A DNA stretch of 64,000 bases, taken from assembly GCA_022495995.1 (NCBI GenBank), contig JAFEMH010000743.1:232001-296000 (forward strand), given 5' to 3'. The notes beneath the pieces were generated by a model that saw only the letters and a program-made list of their open reading frames with translations, searched no databases and had not been told where the DNA came from. This document shows, piece by piece, positions 32,716 to 42,084 of this stretch (positions are counted from its first letter, which is position 1; the number at the start of each line of letters is the position of its first letter). Source of the stretch: Adenophora triphylla var. japonica. Its lineage: Eukaryota > Streptophyta > Magnoliopsida > Asterales > Campanulaceae. The position numbers and the translations under genes were made by a program.

Positions 32716-32969
32716 AATTTTACACTTTTGAGGTCCAAAAGGGGTAAAATTGAAATTTTGGGAAGCTGAGGGGCCAAAGTGGCAAGGAATCTTTTAGCCT
32801 GTAAAAGAGTTTGGCCGGACTGGGACTCAATTTGACCAGATTCAAATCAGCACCAAGGCCTACGCAAACTAGACCCATTTTCATTGTTTCAGGTGAGAGA
32901 GAAGATAGAAAAGAGAGAAAATCTTCCCCCTTTTGCGAGTTTTGTTTGAATCTTCGCGGGATAATCATT
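32716..32969 (+). promoter_or_regulatory. Leader of Ogre antisense ORF 1, with LTR-like segment and palindrome
   Basis: The stretch around 32780-32845 resembles the Ogre LTR near 15510-15570 (TGGCAA..., TTTTAGCCTGTAAAA, CGGACTG.GACTCAAT). It contains GAGTTTGGCCGGACTG at 32807-32822, a degenerate copy of the palindrome found in the LTRs and upstream of antisense ORF 2. I infer a promoter or leader for the plus-strand gene starting at 32970; there is no direct evidence of transcription. Confidence 0.45.
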
Positions 32970-33359
32970 ATGGATGCCGATTTAGGACCACGGGCTCGTC
33001 ACAGGAGGACCGATAATGAGAGAGCAAGGTTGGTGAGGACCATTCGGACCACCGCTCTTCCCATGGATTCAACCGAGTTTTATCCGGCTCGGGACACTCA
33101 CAAATCCAAGGAAGGGATCGCGAGATAAGTAAACATCCTCTAAATTCCGTTAATTTTCAGAATGTGCATTCTTAAATTTTAGGAATTTGATTAGGATTGA
33201 GTTAGGATTCTTGGTGCCCGAATTGGGGCTTTTGACTTTGCGATGTGCCTTTGTCGAAATTGACTAGAGCTTAGTTCAATTGACATCACAGGTAGACAAC
33301 ATAAAAATTTTGGTTGCAAAATTTCATGTCTAGGGGTATTTTCCGAAATTAAAGTAAGT

Positions 33360-33790
33360 TTAATTTGGGACGGAGTAATTTTTCAAAATGTTTAAAAGTT
33401 CCGACTTCGACGGATATTCGAGATGTTTTGAAAATTCCGAGTTCGACGGATTTTCGAAATGTTTTGAAAGTTCCGAGTTAGACGGATTTTTCGAAATGTT
33501 TTGAAAGTTCCGAGTTCGACGGATTTTTGAAATGTTTGAAAGTTTCGGGTTCGACGAATTTTTCAAAATGTTTTGAAAGTTCCGGGTTCGACGGATTTTC
33601 GAAATGTTTTGAAAGTTCCGAGCTTGACGGATTTTTCGAAATATTTTAAAAGTTTCGGGTTCGACGGATTTTCGAAATGTTTTGAAAGTTCCGGGTTCGA
33701 TGGATTTTTCGAAATGTTTTAAAAGTTCCGAGTTCATCGGATTTTTTGAGATGTTTTGAAAGTTTCGGGTTTGACGGATATTTTAGAAAT
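33360..33790. repeat. Tandem array of about eleven 30-40-bp units inside intron 1 of antisense ORF 1
   Basis: The unit is close to TTCGAAATGTTTTGAAAGTT plus CCGAGTTCGACGGATTT, with small indels. A 125-codon open frame on the minus strand through the array is only a by-product of the repeat. The array lies between exon 1 (to about 33126) and exon 2 (from 33929). Confidence 0.85.
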
Positions 33791-34626
33791 GGTTTTGAAA
33801 GTTTGAACTGTGAATATTCTGACTGGGACAGGAATATTTTTGGAAAAAATAGCCTTATCTGTGTTCCATCTTTTCGATGTTCGTTTGTGCATTCTGTAGT
33901 AAAGTACTTTTTTCGTGTTCACCTGCAGGGGCGAGGGCCGGTTGATGTTCGTAATTTGAAGAGCAGGGGATCCTTTGAGGCAGTTTGAGCGTTGTGGGAG
34001 ATGCTCCCAGACGAGGCACGAGATGGAGAGAGGAGTCCACGGCAGTTCGGGGTTAACTCCAGCTTGGCAGGATTTATCAGCGCAGTGGCCGCGGTGGCTT
34101 CGACGCAGAGGGCGAGGGTTTTGCATGTCGCTCTGATCGAGTATTGGTGGGATACGACCCACACGTTCCATTTCAGGTGGGGGAGGAAACCGTGACTCCC
34201 ACTGATTTTGCGGCGATTACTGGGTTGCCATTCTGGGGCAATACTCTTGTGTGGGTGGATGGCTACACCCAGGAGCAGTTGTCGGGGTTGCTTGGTTTTG
34301 ACATTACCGATGCCAGGGGCTTGGGTATTCGGTACGGGCCGATGGAGGCTTATCTGAGGTGGGGTATTGAGGCATATTTGGCGGGGTCCCTGAGGATGAC
34401 AGTAGAGCGCCTGGCTCGAGGGTTTTTATGGTTCGCTTTGTCAACTACCCTGTTTCCCACTACTGACACGTCATGTCACTTTCCTCTGCTCGTTTCACTG
34501 ACTGACCAGGAGGCCGTGAGAGGGTTTGCATGGGGAAAGGCTGGTCTGGCCGAGCTCTACCATGATTTGGATAGGTTCTCGCGGGGAGAAGAGAACACAT
34601 TAGGCTGTTTTGTATTCGCCTTGGAT

Positions 34627-34715
34627 GTAAGTTCCTTTCTTTTTCTCTTCCTTGTATCATTTGTACTCGTATGTATCTGCTTTGTAGCTGACATAACTTT
34701 CCATGTTTTCGACAG
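34627..34715 (+). other. Predicted 89-bp intron in antisense ORF 1
   Basis: Donor GAT|GTAAGTTCC and acceptor TTTTCGACAG|CTGTGG; the interior is T-rich. Removing it keeps frame and joins FALD to LWFLEVFHP, as PMD proteins usually read. Confidence 0.75.
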
Positions 34716-35864
34716 CTGTGGTTCTTGGAGGTGTTCCACCCGCAGAGGTGGGAGATCAGGAAGGAGTATGCGCCCTTGTTCCCTGCCATGTTGGTTTGAC
34801 AGAAAGCGGTGAGGAAGCCGGCAAAGTCGAGGGAGAGCACTCGGCTGACTTACTAGGAGGTGTCTTGGCCATGAGCTGAGACTTTTCTCCGCGGACCCAG
34901 CTGACTTGGTGGAGCCGGATTGATGCTTTTGTGGTGCATGCTGCTAGGGACAATACTCGTCGGCAGAAGCTGCTGGTGGGGCTTCATTGCGACGCGATGT
35001 ACTTGGGTGAGAGGGTGACTAGTCAGCATGGTTTGAGGTCTATTCCTTTGGTTCCGATGGACACGCCTCCACACATGCAGCATCCTATGTTGATATCGAT
35101 GGAGGATTTGCAGCGGTACAGGAAGGGTATGTCCTATGCCAAGTTTATCCTGGAGGATGAGGATTATGAGGTTTTTCTGAGGACGAGGCTGAGGAGCCCA
35201 CAGGTGGTGCATAGGGAGGGCGAGGGCCCTGCATATCCCTGGGACTATCCGCTCCCTCGCGCTCGGTTGGCGTATGAGGGGCCTGATGGTTCTCGTAGGT
35301 GACTGACGGTTCCCATTCCGGAGGAGGCGAGGCCTCGGTACAGAGTGGATTTTGATGCTTCGATGAGTGCTTTGTTTCAATTTTCTGTACTTGATAGTAG
35401 CATTCTGCAAATGTTGCATCTGTGCTATCTGTTTGTCTTTTGACGGCTTTCCTAATTTGCAGGTGTCTGGCCGTACTTACAACCAGGCCGTGAGACGTAT
35501 GGATGGGATAGCCAACTACGCCAGGAGACTCGTGGAGTTCCTGTGGTGTAGTTCTCGGAGGAGCGCGGCTGTGCATGAGCCGATGCCGTCTAGGACGTCT
35601 GCATTGAGAGACTCGTCTGCCTCCACGACTGGTGGGGCAGATTTTATACAGGGGATCGACCAGTTCTCTGGTGAGATGGCGGGGTTCGGAGCTCTTCACT
35701 CTTCGTATTCGGGACACGAGCGAGGAGAGTCCTCGGGGACACATGCGCAGAGGCAGTATTTCTCGTATTCTCGCCTTGAGGAATTTGGGGATTACCTGTC
35801 CTCTGTGGATCCGGCTGTGGCGGGGCAATATTTCGAGTGCTTGGATGACGAGCAGGGCCTTTGA

Positions 35865-35991
35865 GGCGAACCCTTGTATTTTGAAAGGGCCTTTGAGGCG
35901 AACCCTTGTATTTTGAGGAATTTGGGAATTACCTAAACAATTTGATTTGTACTTGAAAGGGCCTTTGAGGCGAACCCTTGTATTTTGGGTA
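35865..35991 (+). repeat. 3' UTR repeats of antisense ORF 1
   Basis: The sequence GGGCCTTTGAGGCGAACCC plus TTGTATTTTG occurs three times (about 35855, 35888, 35958); a further copy follows the duplicated block at 36591-36620. The repeats flank the duplicated segment at 35992-36536. Confidence 0.8.
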
Positions 35992-36536
35992 ATGCTGCTA
36001 CCTTCGAGGTGGGATCTCTTTCGATGGAAGATCCTTCGACGCCATTGCATCTCAAGCGGCTGTGGCAACACACGTTCTTTCCTGCCAGGGTTCTCTTTCA
36101 CCGAAGAGGGGGCATTGTTCTATCTATGTAGTATTTGAACTGGTGTGAGGAGTGTATGGGGGAGACACAGATGGCCATTTTGTGGAGACGGAGGGAGCTG
36201 TTGAGCCTTGATTACCCTGACGGCTCGACTTTGAGGAGGGCCAAAGCGGTAGCTAACCCTCAGGATTGTACTGGGGATGACATGGCTGATTATGAGGTCA
36301 ATGCTAGTCGGGCGGCCGATCAAAGCATGGATATGGTGACTCGGAGAGAGGCAGCTCGTGATAGAGCTAGGGAAAGGGCTGCATTTGTAGCTGCCGGTTT
36401 GACGGAGGCATTGGGAAGGATCCCAGAGCCATGTAGAAGGACTACGGGGATATTCCCTGTGTAGGTGAAGAATACCCGTCATGGAAAAGGGAAGGGGAAG
36501 AAGGATGAAGGACCAAGTACGGGGGACTAGGTTGAC
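35992..36536 (+). repeat. Duplicated 545-bp segment (copy 1) of antisense ORF 2
   Basis: From GGTAATGCTGCTACC to GTTGACCTTG this segment is about 95-97% identical by eye to 38026-38578, the 3' end of antisense ORF 2. It contains the reading NWCEECMGETQMAILW...GIFPV* (36135-36464). It sits inside the 3' UTR repeat of ORF 1, bounded on both sides by TTGTATTTTG (ending 35989; starting about 36534). Confidence 0.85.
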
Positions 36537-37066
36537 CTTGTATTTTGAGGAATTTGGGGATTACCTAAACAATTTGATTTGTACTTGAAAGGGCCTTTGA
36601 GGCGAACCCTTGTATTTTGAATATTTATTTAGTGATCACCTTCCTTTATTTTAGGCAAATAAGCAAATAGGTTGATCAAGAATAAATAGTAATGGGACAT
36701 GCATAAAAATTCGAACTGGTCAAAATTTATATCTATATGCACTGTTATTTAATTAATTGCACTGTTGCACGAGCCCGGGGCGGATGTGGTGTCGGTAGTG
36801 AATGATTATACTATGGATGCATGTAACCTAGACAAGGCTTGAACAGGAGGTGGTTTGGAAATGTTCCTGATTTTTGAGGCAGCTGGCTGCAGAGTTGACC
36901 AAGTCAACTTGAAAAACAGTCCGGCCGGACTGGGCTTCAATTCCATTCTAGTTTGTTTTAAATTGCAGTCCAGTTTCTGCAATTTTGAAAACATTACGTT
37001 TGCTTTTGATCAAAAGCTGATTTTCCCTTTGAATTGTTGAAGATTTCCTTTGTTTTTTTTTATTTC
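36537..37066 (+). promoter_or_regulatory. Intergenic region and leader of Ogre antisense ORF 2
   Basis: It begins with a copy of the ORF 1 3' UTR repeat (to about 36620), then AT-rich sequence. Near its end lies a perfect 16-bp palindrome, CAGTCCGGCCGGACTG (36917-36932), 135 bp before the ATG at 37067 and embedded in sequence resembling the Ogre LTR (GGGCTTCAAT after it). Inferred to be a promoter/leader. Confidence 0.45.
36917..36932. repeat. Perfect palindrome CAGTCCGGCCGGACTG
   Basis: All 16 bases are self-complementary. Related copies are at 32807-32822, 15443-15458, 15535-15550, 52563-52578 and 52655-52670. Confidence 0.9.
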
Positions 37067-38500
37067 ATGGCTTCATTTCCCAGGTTATCGTCTCAGATGC
37101 AAGAGCGATATTTGGATAGTTTCCAGTCGTGGGTACGGCACCACACGAGGCAAAGCAAGGGTTTTTTCGAGGGTTGTTATAGGATGAAAGCAGTTTGGGA
37201 TTTGAAGGAGCTCATGCCGGATTGGGATCTCTTGAGAGCTGTGGCTCGCTTTTGGGACATAAGGAGGCACGTGTACAGCTTTTCGTACAACGAGATTATG
37301 CCCACATTTGAAGATTTCTGGGCCATACTAGAGGACCTGAGGTGGAGCAACTTGTTCTTCCTTTGACGGGCGGCCTGGCCACCGTTGAGAAGTTAGTGGC
37401 CTTGCTTGGCGTTCAGCCGAAGAAGCATACAGGATGCTAATACCGAACATGAATTATGTTGACATTTCGGGGCTGCCCGATAAATTTGCCGGTGTTGAGG
37501 GGAGCGTTTTTGCATGGGATGCTTTTGCTCTATGCGCAATTGCCACTTTATTCACGTTCACATCCCTGGGTGTGTGCCATCACGGATGTCTTGGACACTG
37601 GTGAGCGATCTTTGGAACGGGGAGACATCGTGCCTTAGATCACAGGTGAGACGTTCCTTGGCATAGGTCGGATGGCGACACGCAGATACATGTGGGGAGG
37701 AGTCGCTATGCTCACTACGTGGTTGAGGAGCGATTGCGAGATGGTGCCAGGGAATTGCCGGTGTCATGTGACCCCTGGTCCTTTTCTCGAAGTCCTTTGG
37801 TGATAGGGGGCGATCAGGCTAAACTAGAGCTCTGGATGGCCAGACTCCGCATGCATCATTTGCGATGGTGGGTTCCTCATTGGAAGTTACAAACTTGTCG
37901 GACCGCTCAGGAGGGTCTTCTTGTTGTCAGAGTACCTGGGGTGTCCCAGACGTCTTTCTATATTCCATCATTGGTCTTTGCGACAGGTTTGAAATTTGGA
38001 GGCGAGTGCCGTTGACGGGTTTAGGTAATGCTGCTACCTTCGAGGTGGGATCTCTTTCGATGGAAGATACTTCGACGCCATTGCTTCTCACGCGGCTGTG
38101 GCAACACACGTTCTTTCCTGCCAGGGTTCTCTTTCACCGAAGAGGGGGCATTGTTCTATCTATGTAGTATTTGAACTGGTGTGAGGAGTGTATGGGGGAG
38201 ACACAGATGGCCATTTTGTGGAGATGGAGGGAGCTGTTGAGCCTTGATTACCCTGACGGCTTGACTTTGAGGAGGGCCGAAGCGGCGGCTAACCCTCAGG
38301 ATTGTACTGGGGATGACATGGCTGATTATGATGTCAATGCTAGTCGGGCGGCCGATCAAAGCATGGATATGGTGACTCGGAGAGAGGCAGCTCGTGATAG
38401 AGCTAGGGAAAGGGCTACGTTTGTAGCTGTCGGTTTGACGGAGGCGTTGGGAAGGGTCCCAGAGGCAGGTAGAAGGACTACGGGGATATTCCCTGTGTAG
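37067..38500 (+). pseudogene. Ogre antisense ORF 2: DUF7745-like protein, decayed
   Basis: The first frame (from MASFPRLSSQMQERY) reads FEGCYRMKAVWDLKELMPDW, DLLRAVARFWDIRRHVYSFS and YNEIMPTFEDFWAILEDL, a pattern I know from plant retroelement ORFs annotated DUF7745. It is broken near 37366 and continues in other frames: PLYSRSHPWVCAITDVLDTG (37550), RLWQHTFFPARVLFHRRGG (38095), and NWCEECMGETQMAILWRW to GRRTTGIFPV ending at 38500. At least five stops or frameshifts occur. It lies antisense to, and 0.5 kb from, the end of pol. Function unknown. Confidence 0.6.
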
Positions 38501-38578
38501 GTGAAGAATACCCGTCATGGAAAAGGGAAGGGGAAGAAGGATGAAGGACCAAGTACGGGGGACTAGGTTGACCTTGTT
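38026..38578 (+). repeat. Duplicated segment (copy 2), 3' end of antisense ORF 2
   Basis: Partner of 35992-36536. Unlike copy 1 it continues the coding sequence on its left and ends in unrelated sequence (TTGTTCGGAG) on its right, so this is likely the source copy. Confidence 0.85.
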
Positions 38579-39013
38579 GTTCGGAGTATCCACCCACTGT
38601 CATTGGAGACACATTAATTGATTAATGTTTATTGTAGTTTTGCTAGCGTGTCAAGAGTTGACCGTGCTTGAACTCATCAAAGATTGTTTTAACCGTCATT
38701 AAACTATAGGTTAATTGAAAGAGTTTTTCGAAACACAAGCGATTGGTGCTTATTTGTTTTTTTTTTTTTTTGTTTTTGAGACCGAACAATTGATGGCTGC
38801 CTACGTTTCCCTTTTACAATTGGACTAAGGGGCTCAGGTCACCGTAGTTTGACACTTTAGGTGATATTTGAGAAAAAAAGACAAAAGAAGTGCGACCCTA
38901 TTTTTTACCTGGATCATTATCGGGAATGTATCCAGTTGGGTATTACTCTTTTAGCACGTTAATTTTTACTGAGGGGTGGTATATGGGGAAGGAGAGTTGA
39001 CTCATGTTCTTCC
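38579..39013. other. Spacer between antisense ORF 2 and pol, convergent
   Basis: 435 bp of non-coding sequence between the 3' ends of the plus-strand antisense ORF and the minus-strand pol gene. It has a T-rich run at about 38753-38777. No ORF or repeat is seen; signals ending both convergent transcripts could lie here. Confidence 0.55.
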
Positions 39014-40177
39014 TCAAGTGAAGTATCTGCGGAGCTTGCTTCTGTTCACGGGGTTAACGAATGGGTTTCCGTCCAAGTCTGCTAACTTCATGTCTCCTCC
39101 GGAGAAGATTCTTTGTACCACGAACGGGCCTATCCAGGTAGGCTATCACTTTTCGAGGGGATTGGTCTGCGTAGGAGGCTTTTCCTTGAGCACCAAGTCG
39201 CCTTCTCTGATGTCTCGAATCTTGACTTTCTTATCAAATGCTCGGGCCATTTTGCTTTGGTAGGCACGAGTATGCTCCATGGCTTTCAATCTGCGCTCGT
39301 CGAGTAGAGCTAGTTCATCGTGACGGCTCTGAAACCATTCAACTTCATTGATTCCGTTTTCCAAGAGGACTCGGAGGGACGGGATTTCCAATTCCACTGG
39401 TAACATTGCTTCCATTCCATATGTAAGTGCGAAAGGAGTCTCCCCTGTGGCAGTTCTGACTGATGTTCAGTATCCCCAGAGCGTTAGAAGTAGCTTTTCG
39501 GGCCAATCGCGTTCTCTGACGGTCATTATACTGATTATCATTGCGAGAGTCTTGTTTGCTGCCTCTACTGCACCATTAGTCTGTGGTCTGTAGGGAGAAG
39601 ACTTGTGGCGTGTAACTCTGAACTCGGTCAACAGTTGGTCACAATCTCCTTGAAAGTGGGTCCTATTGTCGGATATGATCTCGTTGGGCACCCCATATCT
39701 GCACATGATGTTCTCTTTGATGAACTCGGCCACCTTCTTAGAATTCAGTACCTTGTATGATCTGGCTTCTACCCATTTTGTGAAGTAGTCGACTGCGACT
39801 AATATGAACTCGTGACCATTGCTCCCTGGCGGAGTGATTTTGCCGATGACGTCAATTCCCCATGTGGCGAAAGGCCATGGCATAGTCATGCAATAGAGCT
39901 CATGAGGAGGGATATGATTGAGGTTGGAGAACCGTTGACATCTGTCGCAGCTTCTGACGAACTGGATGCAGTCTGTTTCCATTGATACCCAACAGTAACC
40001 CATACGGAGGATGATCTGTGTCAATGCTCTGGCACTCATGTGCGGACCGCAGGTTCCGTTGTTAACATCGTTCATTAGCTCACTGACTTTTTCTTTATTT
40101 ACACACAAGAGGAGTGGTCCTTGGTGGCGCTTCTTGTACAACATACCCCCAGAATGACGAAATGGGATGCCAGACAT
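39014..40177 (-). pseudogene. Ogre integrase
   Basis: Minus-strand frame 40177-39467 reads the zinc-binding region VNNGTCGPHMSARALTQIIL...CDRCQR (the first His appears as Asn; VH.GTCGPH is expected) and the core with GIDVIGKITPPGSNG, IISDNRTHF and QTNGAVEAANK, so all three D-D-E residues are present. After a stop or frameshift near 39467 it continues at 39415 (MEAMLPVELEIPSLRVLLEN) to WIGPFVVQRIFSGGDMKLAD and ends VNRSKLRRYFT, stop at 39014-39016. It is close to intact but carries at least two breaks. Confidence 0.85.
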
Positions 40178-41070
40178 TTTAGTGCCATCACATTTTTGGC
40201 TTTGATCCCTTCTTTGTATTTTCCATCTTCATTTGTGAAGGAAGCTTCTCCATTTTGGAGGTACTGGTAGATTTGATTGTACCAGGGTTTGTCGATCGGT
40301 TCATGTTCAACTTCGATCTCGTAGCAATAAGTGGGTGTTTCCCGTTTGCCTATTCTGAGGGGCTTTACTGATTTCCCTTCGGGAATCTCGACAAGAGATG
40401 CTAGGGTTGCTAGGGCATCTGCAAAGCGGTTTCTGTCTCTTGGCAAATAATGGAAAGAGATGTCCTTGAACTGAGCAATGAGCTCCTTCATGTACGTGTG
40501 GTACTTCTGGAGGCCAGAATCTATCGTCTTCCATTTGTTGGACACTTGATTGATGATCAATGCTGAGTCTCCGTATACTTCCAGTTCTGAGATGTTGCGC
40601 TCAAGAGCGGCTTCTAGGCCGGCTGCGCAAGCTTCATACTTTGCTACATTGTTGGTTGCTTCAAAATTCAGTTTGATGGCTATGGGAGTGTGCTCGTCTT
40701 TAGGATCGACCAAAAGCATTCCAATACCATTTCCCTTCTTGTTGGATGCCCCATCGAAGAAGAGTTGCCGGCGGTTTTCGCTGTCGAGTGAGAAAATCCC
40801 GTCATTTGGAAACTGCGGATCAGGACCCTTGAGTTCACTGCTTGGGAAGTCTACCAGCTGATCTTCCATTACTCTGCCCTTTTTTGATTTCCTGACCATG
40901 TACTTGATGTCGAATTCGGCCAGGAAGAATGACCACTTGGCTAGTCTCATTGACAGGGTTGGTTTGTCGAAGAGATATCTGACGGGGTCTATCTTGGAGA
41001 CCCGGAGCGAATGTGTTGCATGTAGTGTTTCGGTTTTCCCGACTACCCATACCAAGGCGGTACAAGTTTT
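40178..41070 (-). pseudogene. Ogre RNase H region with second archaeal-type RNase H
   Basis: The frame 41055-40099 reads LHATHSLRVSKIDPVRYLFD and WSFFLAEFDIKYMVRKSKKG (end of the first RNase H and connection), then LFFDGASNKKGNGIGMLLV (first catalytic Asp), NNVAKYEACAAGLEAALE, LEVYGDSALIINQVSNKW and RDRNRFADALATLAS, the four conserved blocks of the Tat/Ogre-specific second RNase H. This domain is the best preserved part of pol. A frameshift separates it from integrase near 40170. Confidence 0.85.
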
Positions 41071-42084
41071 CTCTAATCTTTGAGTAGTGAGTTCACTTCC
41101 ACTGAAGCTTTCGGCTTACGAAGTAGATTGCATGCTCAACTTTGGAATCTTTACGTTCTTGTGCCAACATTGCTCCAATTGACGTGTATGTCTTTTAGGT
41201 ACGGGAGGAGTGGCTTATCTTCATGTGGCGGGCACGGGATTGGGGGATTCACCAAGTATGTCTTGATTTTCTCGAAAGGTGTCGGCACTCGGAGTCCCAT
41301 TTGATGTCGGCATTCTTCTTCATTAGTTTGAACATTGGCTCGCGAGAGAGATGTCAAGCGGTTGATGAAGCGGGCGATGTCTTGAAGTCTTCCCATAAAA
41401 CTTTTCACTTACGTCGGTGTACGTGGCGGCTTCATGTCGATGATGGCCTTGATTTTCTTGGGATCGGCTTCGATACCTCTTTACGTAACCATGTACCCTA
41501 GTACTTTGCCTCGCTTGACGCCGAAGGTGCACTTTGCGGGGTTCAATCTCATGGAGTGCTTTACGAGTACGTTGAAGAACTTTCTCAAATCTATCATGTC
41601 TTTGCATGTCGATCCTCTGGAGTGGATGATCATGTCGTCGACATACACTTCGATTTCCTTGTGAATCATGTCATGGAAGAGGGTTGTTGCGGCCATCGTA
41701 AGTAGCCCCAGCGTTCTTTAAACCGAACGGCATGGCCAGGTGTAGCAATATGTCCCCACGGAGTGGTGAAACGATCTTGGCTTGATCCTCCTCGGACATT
41801 TTGATCGATTGTATCCGAAACCCATCCACGAAGGACTTTACCTCGAAATTTGCCGTGGTGTCGACTAGCATGTCGATGTTGGGCGATGGGAAATCATCTT
41901 TAGGGCTAGCCTTGTTGAGATCTCGAAAATCCACACAGCATCTAACCTCTCCATTGGCCTTGGTGACCATCACAATGTTGGAGAGCCAGGTTGGGTACTC
42001 AATTACTCTGATGAAGCCGACGCGGAGCATCTTCTCAATTTCCTCTTTCACTTGCAAGGACCACTCTGGCTTGATCTTGCGCAA
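41071..42084 (-). pseudogene. Ogre reverse transcriptase, fragmented
   Basis: Frame 42084-41671 reads PEWSLQVKEEIEKMLRVGFI, NGEVRCCVDFRDLNKASPKD, KSFVDGFRIQSIKMSEEDQ (first catalytic Asp) and MPFGLKNAGATY. After a frameshift 41696-41481 gives IEVYVDDMIIHSRG (YVDD intact) and LNPAKCTFGVKRGKVLGYMV. 41408-41151 gives FMGRLQDIARFINRLTSLS. The order is correct for gypsy RT; three frames and several stops are needed, so no active enzyme is expected. Confidence 0.85.

Larger units (their letters stand above)
32970..35864 (+). pseudogene. Ogre antisense ORF 1: plant-mobile-domain-like protein, spliced, decayed
   Basis: Exon 1 starts MDADLGPRARHRRTDNERAR and ends in a stop near 33124. Exon 2 (33929-34626) contains ALIEYWWDTTHTFHF, GEETVTPTDFAAITGLPFWG, a Leu/Phe-rich helical region and RGFAWGKAGLAELYHDL. 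This matches the plant mobile domain (PMD, 'aminotransferase-like') seen in plant transposon-derived proteins. Exon 3 starts at 34716 (LWFLEVFHPQRWEIRKEYAP), and the last exon is 35463-35864 (VSGRTYNQAVRRMDG... to the TGA stop). Disabling changes include a TGA near 33986, a frameshift near 34172, and stops at 34797 and around 34878. It is antisense to gag-pol. Its function in the element is unknown. Confidence 0.7.

Noticed and set aside
33360..33737. A 125-codon minus-strand ORF rich in repeated Asn-Phe-Gln-Asn and Ser-Lys segments
   Set aside because: It is simply the translation of the tandem array; unit length changes keep it open by chance and no start context or neighbour supports it.
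35145..36101. A 318-codon minus-strand ORF opposite the last exons of antisense ORF 1
   Set aside because: The plus strand carries recognisable PMD-gene exons and a duplicated ORF 2 segment here; the minus-strand reading is Arg/Pro/His-rich, has no domain and includes 3' UTR repeats.
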